A stretch of DNA of 64,000 nt from Laspinema sp963821735 (GCA_963821735.1 CAWGFK010000043.1:1-64000), one strand, 5' to 3'; numbered from the stretch's first letter, positions 9,194 to 18,453 are shown. Program-made: numbers and translations. The notes: a model not told the origin generated them from the sequence alone.

Positions 9194-9709
9194 CTAGCCC
9201 TGTCAAGGTGGTAAATTTAATGACGAAAAATCGTTATTTCTTGTAGGGGCGCAATGCTTGCGCCCTCCGGACAACATAAATTTAATCACGAAAAATCGTT
9301 ATTTCTTGTAGGGGCGCAATGCTTGCGCCCTCCGGACAACATAAATTTAATCACGAAAAATCGTTATTTCTTGTAGGGGCGCAATGCTTGCGCCCTCCGG
9401 ACAACATAAATTTAATCACGAAAAATCGTTATTTCTTGTAGGGGCGCAATGCTTGCGCCCTCCGGACAACATAAATTTAATCACGAAAAATCGTTATTTC
9501 TTGTAGGGGCGCAATGCTTGCGCCCTCCGGACAACATAAATTTAATCACGAAAAATCGTTATTTCTTGTAGGGGCGCAATGCTTGCGCCCTCCGGACAAC
9601 ATAAATTTAATCACGAAAAATCGTTATTTCTTGTAGGGGCGCAATGCTTGCGCCCTCCGGAGGGCGCAAGCATTGCGCCCCTACAATCTACACACCTTGA
9701 CAGGGCTAG
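9194..9709. mobile_element. MITE-like element, family A copy 3, expanded by 65-bp tandem repeats
   Basis: The element has perfect ends, CTAGCCCTGTCAAGGTG and its complement. Its interior holds seven head-to-tail copies of one arm at an exact 65-bp period (TTGTAGGGGCGC at 9241, 9306, 9371, 9436, 9501, 9566 and 9631), closed by a single inverted arm. Unlike copies 1 and 2, the immediate flanks are an inverted rather than direct repeat (GCGGGGGTTAAAAC before, its complement after). It therefore appears to sit in the centre of a hairpin, perhaps the terminator of the upstream lipoprotein gene. Confidence 0.85.
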
Positions 9710-9864
9710 TTTTAACCCCCGCAGGGTGTTGCCACTTGGGCTATGAGGCGGGGAATTTATTCCCCGACGGGTGTGGTTTACTCAGAAGAAAATTGCTATA
9801 AATCCGAATCCCAGAACAGGAGAGGGACTTTAAATCCACGTCACGAGGAGAAATTTAGTAAACC

Positions 9865-10095
9865 ATGATTTGTGAATTAGACCGAGTTGTTTTAACCGCA
9901 GATTTACCGGAATATGATTTAAAATCCGGCGATATGGGCACCGTTGTGTTAGTCCATCAAGAAGGTTTGGGCTATGAAGTAGAATTTATGACCATCGCCG
10001 GAGAAACCATTGCCATTGTTTCTCTTTTGAGTTCTCAAGTGCGGGGAATTGGAGACAGAGAAATTGCTCAAGCGCGGGTTCTAGCATCATCATGA
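9865..10095 (+). CDS. DUF4926-domain small protein
   Basis: A 76-residue protein matching DUF4926 in length and layout: an SH3-like beta barrel with LKSGDMGTVVLVH, then GYEVEFMTIAGETIAIV and a C-terminal REIAQARVL. DUF4926 proteins are common near toxin-like or DUF6883 genes in cyanobacteria, but no such partner is adjacent. The start is ATG after GAGGAGAAATTTAGTAAACC. A strong hairpin follows the stop. Confidence 0.8.
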   Translation: MICELDRVVLTADLPEYDLKSGDMGTVVLVHQEGLGYEVEFMTIAGETIAIVSLLSSQVRGIGDREIAQARVLASS

Positions 10096-10117
10096 ATGGG
10101 GGCTTGAAAAAACTAGA

Positions 10118-10151
10118 AAGGTGGGTTTTTCGTGGAAAACCCACCTTTCGC
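10118..10151 (+). terminator. Hairpin after the DUF4926 gene
   Basis: A 14-bp stem, GAAAGGTGGGTTTT against AAAACCCACCTTTC, closes over a six-base loop. There is no long T-run after it, so it may be a terminator or an mRNA-stabilising hairpin. Confidence 0.6.
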
Positions 10152-10311
10152 TCCAACTGACCAAGCTCTAGGTAAGTGCTATCTGTAGGTTGGGTGCAGA
10201 AAAGCGCGCAACCCAACAATTCACCAGAAGACTGTAGCCAACATTGAGTTATTTCATATAAATAAATTTCATCCCAGAACTTTTGGTGCAGCATATCTGG
10301 AAAATTAATAC

Positions 10312-10430
10312 CCAATCCGGAGTTCAAAAGTCGTTTTACTCTTTAGCCCGCGCAGGCGGGCTTTGTCCTGTGAGCCTCCACCCTTTAGGGTGCGGTTTTT
10401 AACAGATATATCAATACCGGATTCCGGATA
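10312..10430. repeat. Dispersed repeat, family C copy 1
   Basis: This sequence shares ATCCGGAGTTCAAAAGTCG, a TAGCCCGCGCAGGCGGGC hairpin and CCGGATTCCG with 48338-48472. Both copies are bounded by short inverted ATCCGG/CCGGAT ends. It looks like another small non-autonomous element; the centre differs between copies. Confidence 0.75.
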
Positions 10431-10448
10431 AAATAGGGATTGACTCGT

Positions 10449-10943
10449 TTAATTCCTAATATCATCATCAAAAATTTCATCAAAAATTTCTCGCTTGACT
10501 CGAAAATTGATTTCTGTGATTTTTTGGTACAAAACATCAAAATCAGAAATATTAATCCGACCTTCTAGGTGTAATTTACGAACCACTGCCAAAGTTCCTT
10601 TAACATTTAGACCTAATCTTTTTGCTTCCTTTCTAGCCGCAAAATCATCAAGGATTATATAATCTGCTTGCAAGTCTATTGCCAAAGAGATTGCCTCCGA
10701 TTCACCTCGACCCAGCCGCTCATTTAAACGATTTGCCAAAGATAGCAATTTAATTTCTCGAACGACTAATTGCTGATTTGAAATTAGTCTATTAATGCAT
10801 CCTGATGCTTGATCCGGTTTGGCATTGATTTCTAATTGCACACTTGGGGGGATATAAAACTGATGGTCGTCATTGATGAAAATTTCTAGGAAGTCTAATC
10901 GGGACAGGAAAATTAAGGGAGAACAATTAAAAACAATTTTCAT
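10449..10943 (-). CDS. DUF3368 PIN-domain toxin
   Basis: A PIN-like nuclease of the DUF3368 type, usually the toxin partner of UPF0175 antitoxins. NCSPLIFLSRL at the start, GRGESEAISLA in the middle and DYIILDDFAARKEA supply the acidic active-site residues, and the C-terminus is acidic. ATG 10943 follows the antitoxin stop by a few bases; an in-frame TTG at 10955 would overlap it and is less likely. It should cleave RNA when freed from its antitoxin (family knowledge). It is the second gene of a two-gene operon. Confidence 0.87.
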   Translation of the reverse strand: MKIVFNCSPLIFLSRLDFLEIFINDDHQFYIPPSVQLEINAKPDQASGCINRLISNQQLVVREIKLLSLANRLNERLGRGESEAISLAIDLQADYIILDDFAARKEAKRLGLNVKGTLAVVRKLHLEGRINISDFDVLYQKITEINFRVKREIFDEIFDDDIRN

Positions 10944-10948
10944 CAGTC

Positions 10949-11188
10949 TTACCAAGTTTTTTCCGCTTTAATATCTTCAGGAGTAAGATAAGAGAAATCG
11001 ATACTCATCATTTCCAAAATCTTTAAAAGCATTTCCGGTTCCATCTCCATGATTTCTGCTCCTTTCTGAAGGCTAATTAATCGAGAAACTAAAGCACCAA
11101 CGACAAAAACAAACTTTTCCTTTTGTTCGATATCATTAAACAGTTGCACTTCGGCAGCAATTTCTTGGAATTGGGTTGTGTTTTTCAT
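10949..11188 (-). CDS. UPF0175-like antitoxin
   Basis: A 79-residue protein directly upstream of the DUF3368 PIN toxin, the standard arrangement of this toxin-antitoxin class. Its C-terminal half, LISLQKGAEIMEMEPEMLL then LEMMSIDFSYL, looks like the helix-turn-helix part of UPF0175 proteins. The start chosen is the ATG at 11188; the frame is open further upstream but without family-like residues. It probably represses its own operon. Confidence 0.75.
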   Translation of the reverse strand: MKNTTQFQEIAAEVQLFNDIEQKEKFVFVVGALVSRLISLQKGAEIMEMEPEMLLKILEMMSIDFSYLTPEDIKAEKTW

Positions 11189-11258
11189 GATTTTTCTGGG
11201 TTTTATTTTGAGTGATTTTAAATCCCGATACCCATTGACAGTCTGAGCAATATCGATG

Positions 11259-11510
11259 CTATCGGGTCGAGAAAAAATTATGTAAACGGTTGAGGATATG
11301 AGCGAAGACCTGTTCTCCATTTATCACTTGTCCCTGTTCAATTTGAGTGGCATCAATCGCGATTTCCTGACGCAGTTCAGTCAGGTATTGCTGGTGTTGG
11401 TCCAGGAGTTCTAGGGCGGCTAAGATGACCTCATGGGCGGATTGGTAATGTCCTTGGTTGAGTTGATCCGCAATCCGTTGTTCTATTTCTGGGGTGAGTG
11501 ATAGGTTCAT
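11259..11510 (-). CDS. ParD/CopG-like antitoxin without an adjacent toxin
   Basis: An 83-residue protein: MNLSLTPEIEQRIADQLNQG is the ribbon-helix-helix opening of ParD-type antitoxins, and the C-terminal helix QQYLTELRQEIAIDATQIEQ matches the toxin-wrapping tail. No ParE toxin follows; the next gene is a separate UPF0175/DUF3368 pair on the same strand. So it is an orphan antitoxin, a relic, or part of a composite locus. Start at ATG 11510. Confidence 0.8.
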   Translation of the reverse strand: MNLSLTPEIEQRIADQLNQGHYQSAHEVILAALELLDQHQQYLTELRQEIAIDATQIEQGQVINGEQVFAHILNRLHNFFSTR

Positions 11511-12019
11511 GGCACCAGTAGGAGCGTTATAGATTACCTTGATTATAGTGGTGGAGAAACTGGGCGGCGATGAGGCTGATATCATGGCTCTGCCGTTCTT
11601 GGGGGAGACTCAATTTCTGCGCCTTCGGGCAATAATAGAAGAGATGGAGTCACAGGGAGAGTTAAGCCATGACTGGACGCTGGGTGAGTTCGCTGTTGAC
11701 GGTTTCGCTACTGTTGGGGATGGGTTCTCTGTCGCCTTGGGTGGGGGCACAGACGGTTTTGGTGCAGGCGAGACTTTCGGCAAGGGAGGTTGAGGAACTG
11801 TTACGGCAGGGTGGTCAACAGACACGACAGGGGCAATCTGTGCAGGCGATTCAAACACTTGAACGTGCTTTAGAGGCGGCTCGGCAAGGGCAATATCAGC
11901 AGTTGGAAGCTGTAGCCCTTTTAGGGATTGGTCGAAATTATGACCAGATGGGACAAAGACAAAAGGCTTTAGAGTCCTATGAACAAGCGCTGATTCTTTT
12001 TCGAGAGACAAATAACAGG

Positions 12020-13300
12020 TCATGGGAAGCCACCACCCTCCATAACATTGGTAGCGTGTACGATGAATTGGGCAAACGCACTGAAGCATTGGACTACTAC
12101 AATCAAGTTTTGCCGATTCGCCAAGAAGTGGGCGATCGCCCTGGAGAAGCCACCACTCTCAATAACATTGGCTTGGTGTACCATGCCTTGGGCAACCGGA
12201 CTGAAGCCCTGAACTATTACAATCAGGCATTGCCAATTCGGCGAGAAGTGGGCGATCGCTCTGGGGAAGCCGCCACTCTCAATAACATTGGTCAAGTGTA
12301 CGATGCCTTGGGCAACCGGACTGAAGCCCTGAACTACTACAATCAGGCTTTGCCAATTACGCGAAAAGTGGGTGATCACTCCGGGGAAGCTACCATTCTC
12401 AACAACATTGGCATGGTTTACCAGGCATTGGGCGATCGCCATCAAGCCCTGAACTACTTCAATCAGGTTTTGCCCATTATGCGAGAGGTGGGCGATCGCT
12501 CACGAGAAGCCACCACTCTCAACAACATTGGCTTGGTGTACCATGCCTTCGGCGACCGTCCTCAAGCCCTGAACTACTTCAATCAGGCTTTACCCATTAT
12601 ACAAGATATTGGTGATCGCCCGATGGAAGCCACCACTCTCAATAACATTGGTGGAGTGTACCATGCCCTGGGCGATCGCGGTCAAGCCCTGGATTATTTT
12701 AATCAGGCTTTACCAATTACACAAGATATTGGTGATCGCCCGATGGAAGGCACGATTCTCAATAACATTGGCGGAGTGTACGATGCCTTGGGCGATCGCG
12801 TGTTTGAAGCCCTCAACTACTACAATCAGGCTTTGCCAATTCTGCGCGAAGTGGGTAATCGCTCAGGGGAAGCCAACAATCTCAATAACATGGGTGGTCT
12901 GTACAATGCCCTGGGCGACTACCGCCAAGCATTAAACTACCTGAGTCAAGCCTTGCTAATTACGCGAGAGATAAGCGATCGCCCTACAGAAGCTGCCAGT
13001 CTTGTTCATATTGCCTTAGTGTACAATGCCTTGGGAAACCGCCGTCAAGCTCTGGACTACCTGAGTCAAGCCTTGCCAATTACACGAGAGGTGAGCGATC
13101 TCCCTGGGGAAGCCGCCACTCTTAGCAGCATGGGATTCGTGTACAATGCCTTGGGAAACCACCGTCAAGCATTGGACTACTTGAATCAAGCCTTGCCAAT
13201 TCTGCGAGACGTGGGCGATCGCTCAGGGGAAGCCAGGACTTTCAGTAGCATTGGCTGGGTTTACTATGCGCTGGAGAACCACCATCAAGCCCTGAACTAT
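12020..13300 (+). repeat. 120-bp repeats coding for TPR units
   Basis: The TPR array is repetitive at DNA level with a 120-bp period; blocks such as AACAACATTGGCTTGGTGTA and CAATCAGGCTTTGCCAATT recur. One unit (about 12790-12815) has a one-codon insertion. High identity between units implies recent expansion and makes copy number prone to change or to misassembly. Confidence 0.85.
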
Positions 13301-13302
13301 TA

Positions 13303-14460
13303 GACTCGTCCGAAAATTATAAATCCTTATGGAAAGGGAGTTTCAGCCTTTTGACCCGGCGTAATCTTCAATAGGGTTAAGAACGAAAACACAAGGCTTG
13401 TAGCTAGGTTACTAGGCTATTTGATTAAAATGGTTCTCCTTTGTTGCCAGTCGAGACTTTAAATTGGCTCTAGGGGTACTCCATTTTTTAATGTTAGTAA
13501 ATCTACCGAACCTAGTCGAACTCTAACTAATCCACAAACCGCGAGAATTACCTGTTCATATTGATGCCTAACCAATCTAAACCTTTCCGCAGCTACTCGA
13601 AAAATTTTAATCTTTCCTATCAAATGCTCAACCCCTATTCTCTGAGTCGATATTTTTTTGTTTTCTTGTTTCTGTTCTTCGGTTAGTTCTCCGTTTTTGG
13701 GCTTTTTTTGAGGTGTAACAATGGCTGGTTCTCCAAGGTAAGCTTTATCTCCTAAAAATTTTTGATGGTTGTTGAATTTTGGAAGGCTTTGTCGAAACAA
13801 ACTAATATCACTTGTTTTTCCTAACTCTCCAACTGTTACATCCACAATATCTTGACCACCGGGCAAAACAATAAATTGGTTTTTTAGCGTATGCATTTTT
13901 TTTTTTTCCCGAATACAACTTTTTTTGTTCTTCATAGTCTACAGTTTTTTTGCAGTACGTTGCTCAGAGTTATCTACGTATTAGTAAATTGTTCGGTCAA
14001 TTTTTGCTGAAGTTTTTCATAAGCTTGTTGCGTTATCCTCCGCTTCTTCTATTTGCGAAGCTGGTAAAATCTCTCTAATGATTTTTATCCAATAATGAAA
14101 AGCGTCATTAGCGTTAGTTTTAGAAATATCAAATAACAAACCTAGAACTTCAAATATGGGTTTTTGTCTTAAATAAACCAAACAAAGACAGACTCCTTCC
14201 TCTACTGTCATTTCAGCTTTACGTCCAGCTCCCTTGGCATTGATTCTAATTTTTTGGGCTTCCCGTTCTATTTGTTTTTCAATATGTCGTTGTTTTGCCA
14301 GTTCTACTAACGCTAAAAACTGGTCATATTCGATTCCGATTAGACGCTTGGATTCTTTGGGATTTTCTTGAATACGCTTCAGGGGCTAGTCATGGTTAAA
14401 TCTTACTAAAATCTTTTTTTTTATTTCATTATAGCATAAAATTTATATTAAGGAGAGGTC
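13303..14460 (-). mobile_element. Degenerate IS5-family insertion sequence
   Basis: About 1,158 bp with weak inverted ends (GAC..GTCC at left, GGA..GGTC at right) and TATTA on both sides (13298-13302 and 14461-14465; a C may extend the duplication to 6 bp). It interrupts a TPR unit: sister units show the uninterrupted sequence CTATTACAATCAGG, so the junctions are well defined. It carries a decayed DDE transposase on the minus strand. Confidence 0.85.
13459..14390 (-). pseudogene. IS5-family (DDE_Tnp_4 type) transposase remnant
   Basis: Transposase fragments lie in several frames. The N-terminal part (about 14390 to 14017) reads ENPKESKRLIGIEYDQFL through a helix-turn-helix-like EVLGLLFDISKTNAND. 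After a stop, a short region around 13940 reads DYEEQKKLYSGKK in a third frame. The C-terminal part (13935-13459) has FIVLPGGQDIVDV, GDKAYLG and QRIGVEHLIGKIKIFR, typical of HARBI-like DDE enzymes. At least two frame changes and a probable internal loss make it inactive. Even the first ATG (MTS) is out of frame with what follows. Confidence 0.8.
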
Positions 14461-15444
14461 TATTACAATCAGGCTTTGCCAATTCTGCGAGAAGCGGGTG
14501 ATCGCCCTGCCGAATCAGCCACTCTGGCAAACATTGCCTTTGTTTACCGAGACACCAATCAACCCGACAAAGCAATCACCTACTGGGAAGACTCCCTCAA
14601 CATCCTCCTTGAACTCCGGGGTGAACTGCAAAAAGAATTCCGCGAGACCTTCCTCCAAACCTATGGCGGCCCAGCCGTCGCCCTCGTTGACCTGCTCATC
14701 GACCAAAACCAGCCCCAACGCGCCTTTGAATGGGCGAACCGCGTCACCACCTACGAACTCGCCGATTATAACCGTCTCATCGGTGTGAGAGTCGCTAACC
14801 CCGAAGCCCAAGCCGCCCTTGATGACTGGAACGACCAATCCCAACAACTGCAAGCCCTCCGCCAACAACTCCAAGACAACTTCAGCGCCGCCCTCGTGGA
14901 CCAAATGCGCGACTTAGAAGCCCAAGTCAATCAACAAGCCGAAACCCTCGCCAACTCCTACCCCGAAGTTGCCGAACTCTTTGAAATTCAACCGGAAGAC
15001 CTCAGCCAACTGCAAGCCAGCCTCCCCCCGGGAACCGTTGTCTTACAACCCGTTCTCCTCACAAACATCCAAAACGTTCCCAACACCCTCGCCCTCTTCC
15101 TCCTCAGCCGCGACAGCCTCAGCGTCCAGAAAGTCCCCATCGATGCCGACCAATTCAACGATTGGGTGACAAACTATCGCCAAATGCTCCAAAGCGGCGA
15201 TTCCGGCTATCGTCGGCTTTCTGCCTCCCTCTACCCGACCACCTGATCCGCCCCGTTGCCCAGGAGATTGAGGCACTCAACCCCCAACAACTCGCCATCA
15301 TCGCCACCGGGTCCCTGCGCCAATTCCCCTTTGAAACCCTCCGGGACTCCGAAACCGACACTTTCCTGCTGCAACAGTACCCCATCCATTACCTGACTCG
15401 TCTCTCCAGTCGTTCCCTCCTCGCCAGTCCCTCCCCCTCCCCTT

Positions 15445-16871
15445 CTTACAACGGTAGGTTTTTTACAGGATGTTCAAGGATATAATACTTGTGGGGCAGG
15501 CCCCACCCCAACAGATGAGAGGAGCGTGCCTCTATCCTTGCGCTTAATGAAACCGGGAAAACGAAGGAGAAACCAACCTTGATAAAAAATGAAGCACTTA
15601 AACAGTGGATGACAATAGTCAGCGCCCATATGCCCTCATTAACTCTTCCTCAAGTACGAGGATTCGCCACTTGGAGCTTTGGGATGGTTATGACTCGCTC
15701 CGGGAGTATCACGGACGTTGCCCAGTTCATTGCTCTTATTAATGATGAAAAAGCTAATACAGTAGAGTGCCGTTTGAAAGAATGGTACAAAGAAAAAAGT
15801 GCTAAAAAAGGGAAAAAACGAAAAGAATTAGACGTAACTTCCTGTTTTGGCCCTTTACTCAAATGGGTAATTAGCTTATTTCCAAAGGATACTACCCATC
15901 TACCATTTGCCTTGGATGCCACTAATATCAAGGATAAATTTACCGCTTTAACAATTAATGTTCTTTACAAAGGCTGTGCTATTCCGGTGGCCTGGAAAAT
16001 CGTCAACCAAGGGGAAAAAGGCTCCTGGAAACCTATCTGGGAGTCCCTTTTGGGGAGTTTGCAATCCATTATTCCTCCGACAATTCAGGTGATAGTTTCG
16101 GCAGACCGAGGTCTATATGCTGATTGGCTTTATGATTTAATTAGGGAGGTCGGCTGGCATCCTTTTTTACGGATTAATCATCAAGGGAGTTTTCGTCTGA
16201 CCGGAGAATCTAATTGGAAACCTCTGACTACAGTCGTCCCCAAAGTAGGAACCCGTTGGGCCGGTGAAGTTGTCTGTTTTAAAACTAATCCAATTCAAGC
16301 CACATTGCTCGCTCGTTGGGATGAAGGGTATAAGGACCCTTGGCTGATTTTAACGGATTTTTCCCCCCTTGAAGGTCATTGCGAATGGTATGGAACCCGC
16401 TGTTGGATTGAGTGCGGTTACCGAGATTTTAAAAGTGATGGATGGTTATGGCAAAATACCCGCATGAGGGACCCAAATCGGGCTGATAGACATTGGTTAG
16501 CTATGGCTATTGCCACTTTATGGATGGTCTCACTCGGGAGTCAACCGGATATCCAACCCCCGCACAGTTCATCCGTCCGTCAACCGGATGTCCAACCCCC
16601 GCATAGTTCATCCGTCCGTCAACCGGATGTCCAACCCCCGCATAGTTCATCCCAGCCTGATTGCTCTAAACAGGTCGAGCCTGTCTACTCAACTGTGGTG
16701 AAACGCCCCCGTTCCATGTCTTGTTTTTCTAAAGGTTTACTCAGTATTATCGCTGATTTACTCAAGGGGGTCCCTATTCGATTGTTTCCTCTGATTCCAG
16801 ACCCCTTACCTCTACATCCGGTCACTCTACCCCTCAATACTTGTTAATTGTAAAAAACCTACCGTTGTAAG
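15445..16871 (+). mobile_element. IS4-like insertion sequence in the CHAT coding region
   Basis: A 1,427-bp element with perfect 23-bp inverted ends opening CTTACAACGGTAGGTTTTTT and the identical 8 bp CTCCCCTT on both sides (15437-15444 and 16872-16879). It carries a single intact transposase. Its insertion point lies between the linker and the CHAT domain of the TPR-CHAT gene. Intact ends, target duplication and transposase all point to a recent insertion. Confidence 0.93.
15579..16847 (+). CDS. IS4-like DDE transposase
   Basis: A 422-residue transposase, apparently intact. PFALDATNIKDK holds the first catalytic Asp, VIVSADRGLYADW the second, and WIECGYRDFKSDGWLW the Glu with the YR..K pattern of the IS4 group. 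The start is TTG 15579, chosen because AAGGAG lies nine bases before it at 15564-15569. The C-terminal tail contains three copies of a 13-residue repeat, QPDVQPPHSSSVR, coded by a 39-bp DNA repeat. That tail is absent from the conserved core and looks like a recent local expansion. Confidence 0.9.
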   Translation: MIKNEALKQWMTIVSAHMPSLTLPQVRGFATWSFGMVMTRSGSITDVAQFIALINDEKANTVECRLKEWYKEKSAKKGKKRKELDVTSCFGPLLKWVISLFPKDTTHLPFALDATNIKDKFTALTINVLYKGCAIPVAWKIVNQGEKGSWKPIWESLLGSLQSIIPPTIQVIVSADRGLYADWLYDLIREVGWHPFLRINHQGSFRLTGESNWKPLTTVVPKVGTRWAGEVVCFKTNPIQATLLARWDEGYKDPWLILTDFSPLEGHCEWYGTRCWIECGYRDFKSDGWLWQNTRMRDPNRADRHWLAMAIATLWMVSLGSQPDIQPPHSSSVRQPDVQPPHSSSVRQPDVQPPHSSSQPDCSKQVEPVYSTVVKRPRSMSCFSKGLLSIIADLLKGVPIRLFPLIPDPLPLHPVTLPLNTC

Positions 16872-17731
16872 CTCCCCTTCCCCAACTTTCCCCCTGTGGT
16901 CGATTCCCCTCTTCCTGGGAGTCATCGGCGTTGGCGCAACGGTCAAACACCATTGGAAACTGGGGGGAACATTGCTCACCGTCGCCCTAGTCACCGCCAC
17001 CCTTTCCCCGCGCTTCTCACCGGGCTACCAAGTGCTAGGCTTTGCCAATCCCCAACCCCAAGACCCCTTCAACCTGCCGGGAACCGAAGCCGAAGTCGAT
17101 GCCCTCCTCCGCCTCGCCCCGGAGAGTGAGATTTACCGCCACCAACAGGCGACCTTGGAACAGTTCAAACGTCAATCCCCCCGTCATCGCTATCTGCATC
17201 TAGCCACCCACGGCTGTTTTCAGCAATTGGGTTGTTGTTTGCAAGAGAATTGTGCGGATTATCAGCCAGATATGAACGCCAACACCCTGTTATTTGCCGA
17301 TGGAGAATATCCCCTAGCAGACGCGGCGTTACTGGGGTTACAGAACACAGAATTGGTGGCCTTAACCGCCTGTCAGACGGCATTACAGACCAATATCGAC
17401 GGGGATGCGATTATGGGCATGGCTTATATCTGGGAACGAGCCGGGGCCAGGGCGTTGATGGCGACGTTGTGGAATGTGGATGATGCGGCAACCGAGGCAG
17501 TGGTGAGCGAGTTTTATCGCCTGATGATGCAGGAGGAGTTAACGAAGGTGGAGGCATTGCGTCAGGCGAAGTTAAGTCAGTCTCACCGTCATCCGTTTTT
17601 CTGGTCGCCGTTGGTGTTGATTGGCGATCCCCGTTAGTCCAGACCCTGGGTCAGGACTCGGGGAATTTCTAGTAAACTAAAATTAAGCTATGCGGCATTT
17701 ACATTATTTTTCACGGTTCAGGAGGTAACAA

Positions 17732-17962
17732 ATGACAGAAATTACGACCAATGAACTGCCCCAACTTCTCCAGAATCTATTTATAGAAGTGGAACGCACT
17801 AAAACCCCCATTACGGTCATCCATGAAGGCAAACCCTTAGTGATTATCTATCCCGCTACCATCCCAGATGCCCGCCCCGCTTTTGGGGCAATGAAGGGCA
17901 TCGGTGAAATTTTAGGAGATATAATTGCGCCAGAGCCTCAGCCCTGGGAGGTGTTAGAATGA
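17732..17962 (+). CDS. Phd/YefM-like antitoxin
   Basis: A 76-residue antitoxin upstream of a PIN toxin, overlapping it by 4 bp. The N-terminal half is Phd/YefM-like: LPQLLQNLFIEVERTKTPIT followed by VIHEGKPLVIIYP. The C-terminal GAMKGIGEILGDI is the toxin-binding tail often seen before VapC-type PIN proteins. A strong ribosome binding site, AGGAGGT (17720-17726), precedes the ATG. It probably neutralises the toxin and represses the operon. Confidence 0.87.
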   Translation: MTEITTNELPQLLQNLFIEVERTKTPITVIHEGKPLVIIYPATIPDARPAFGAMKGIGEILGDIIAPEPQPWEVLE

Positions 17963-18348
17963 AACTGCTGCTAGATACCCACATTTGGCTTTGGTATTTA
18001 CTGGGAGATCAACGCTTATCAAGCCAACTTAAAACGGCAATTGCCGATCCTAATACTGAACTTTGGCTGAGTCCAATTAGCATTTGGGAAACATTGATTT
18101 TGGCAGAGAAAGGACGCATATCTTTACATCCTGACCCGATTACATGGGTTGACACAGCTTTAAAAACACTGAAAACTCGTGAGGCACAGATGAATTATGC
18201 CATTGCTATTTTAAGTCACCAGATTTCCCTACCCCATCAAGACCCAGCCGACAGATTTATTGTTGCCACAGCTATTTACTATGGGTTAACACTGGCTACA
18301 GTTGATGCTAACATTACCAGCAATTCAGCAATCCAAACCGTTAGTTAA
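17959..18348 (+). CDS. PIN-domain ribonuclease toxin (VapC-like)
   Basis: A 129-residue PIN-domain protein. LLLDTHIWLWYLLGD carries the first acidic residue, SPISIWETLILAEKG the second (Glu), and HQDPADRFIVATAI the third and fourth; TVDANI closes the site. This is the PIN subgroup paired with Phd-type antitoxins. The start codon overlaps the antitoxin stop, so the two are translationally coupled. All active-site acids are present, so it should be a working endoribonuclease toxin. Confidence 0.92.
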   Translation: MKLLLDTHIWLWYLLGDQRLSSQLKTAIADPNTELWLSPISIWETLILAEKGRISLHPDPITWVDTALKTLKTREAQMNYAIAILSHQISLPHQDPADRFIVATAIYYGLTLATVDANITSNSAIQTVS

Positions 18349-18366
18349 GCAATAGTTTAGAGTGAT

Positions 18367-18453
18367 ATTGCGTGAGGCTAAATTAAGTTAAGTCAGTCTC
18401 ACCGTCATCCGTTTTTCTGGTCGCCATTGGTGTTGATTGGCGACCCCCGTTAG
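18367..18453 (+). repeat. Duplicated tail of the CHAT gene
   Basis: This 87-bp stretch copies the last about 82 bp of the TPR-CHAT gene (17556-17637), including the codons for HRHPFFWSPLVLIGDPR and its stop, with a few substitutions. The toxin-antitoxin pair sits exactly between the two copies, suggesting the pair came in by an event that duplicated the gene end. Confidence 0.85.

Larger units (their letters stand above)
11669..17637 (+). pseudogene. TPR-CHAT protein gene split by two insertion sequences
   Basis: The pieces are 11669-13302, 14461-15444 and 16880-17637. Taking out the two insertion sequences and adding one C to the CCC run at 15234-15236 gives one continuous frame of about 1,120 residues. 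It starts with a signal peptide (VSSLLTVSLLLGMG, cleavage near GAQT), then about 13 tetratricopeptide repeats of 40 residues (consensus ATLNNIGLVYHALG), a helical linker, and a C-terminal CHAT caspase-like protease domain. That domain has the catalytic His in HLATHG and Cys in ALTACQTA. TPR-CHAT proteins are common in filamentous cyanobacteria and are thought to be signal-responsive proteases. The first fragment could still be made as a secreted TPR protein; the full enzyme cannot be. Confidence 0.9.

Noticed and set aside
9241..9709. Regular 65-bp repeat array, considered as a CRISPR
   Set aside because: Units are identical over their whole length with no variable spacers, and no cas genes are present. 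It is a tandem amplification within a MITE-like element.
15162..15485. A separate 107-residue gene in the second frame of the CHAT linker
   Set aside because: Its sequence (HLIRPVAQEIEALNPQQLAI) is the continuation of the TPR-CHAT protein after a one-base loss, not an independent gene.
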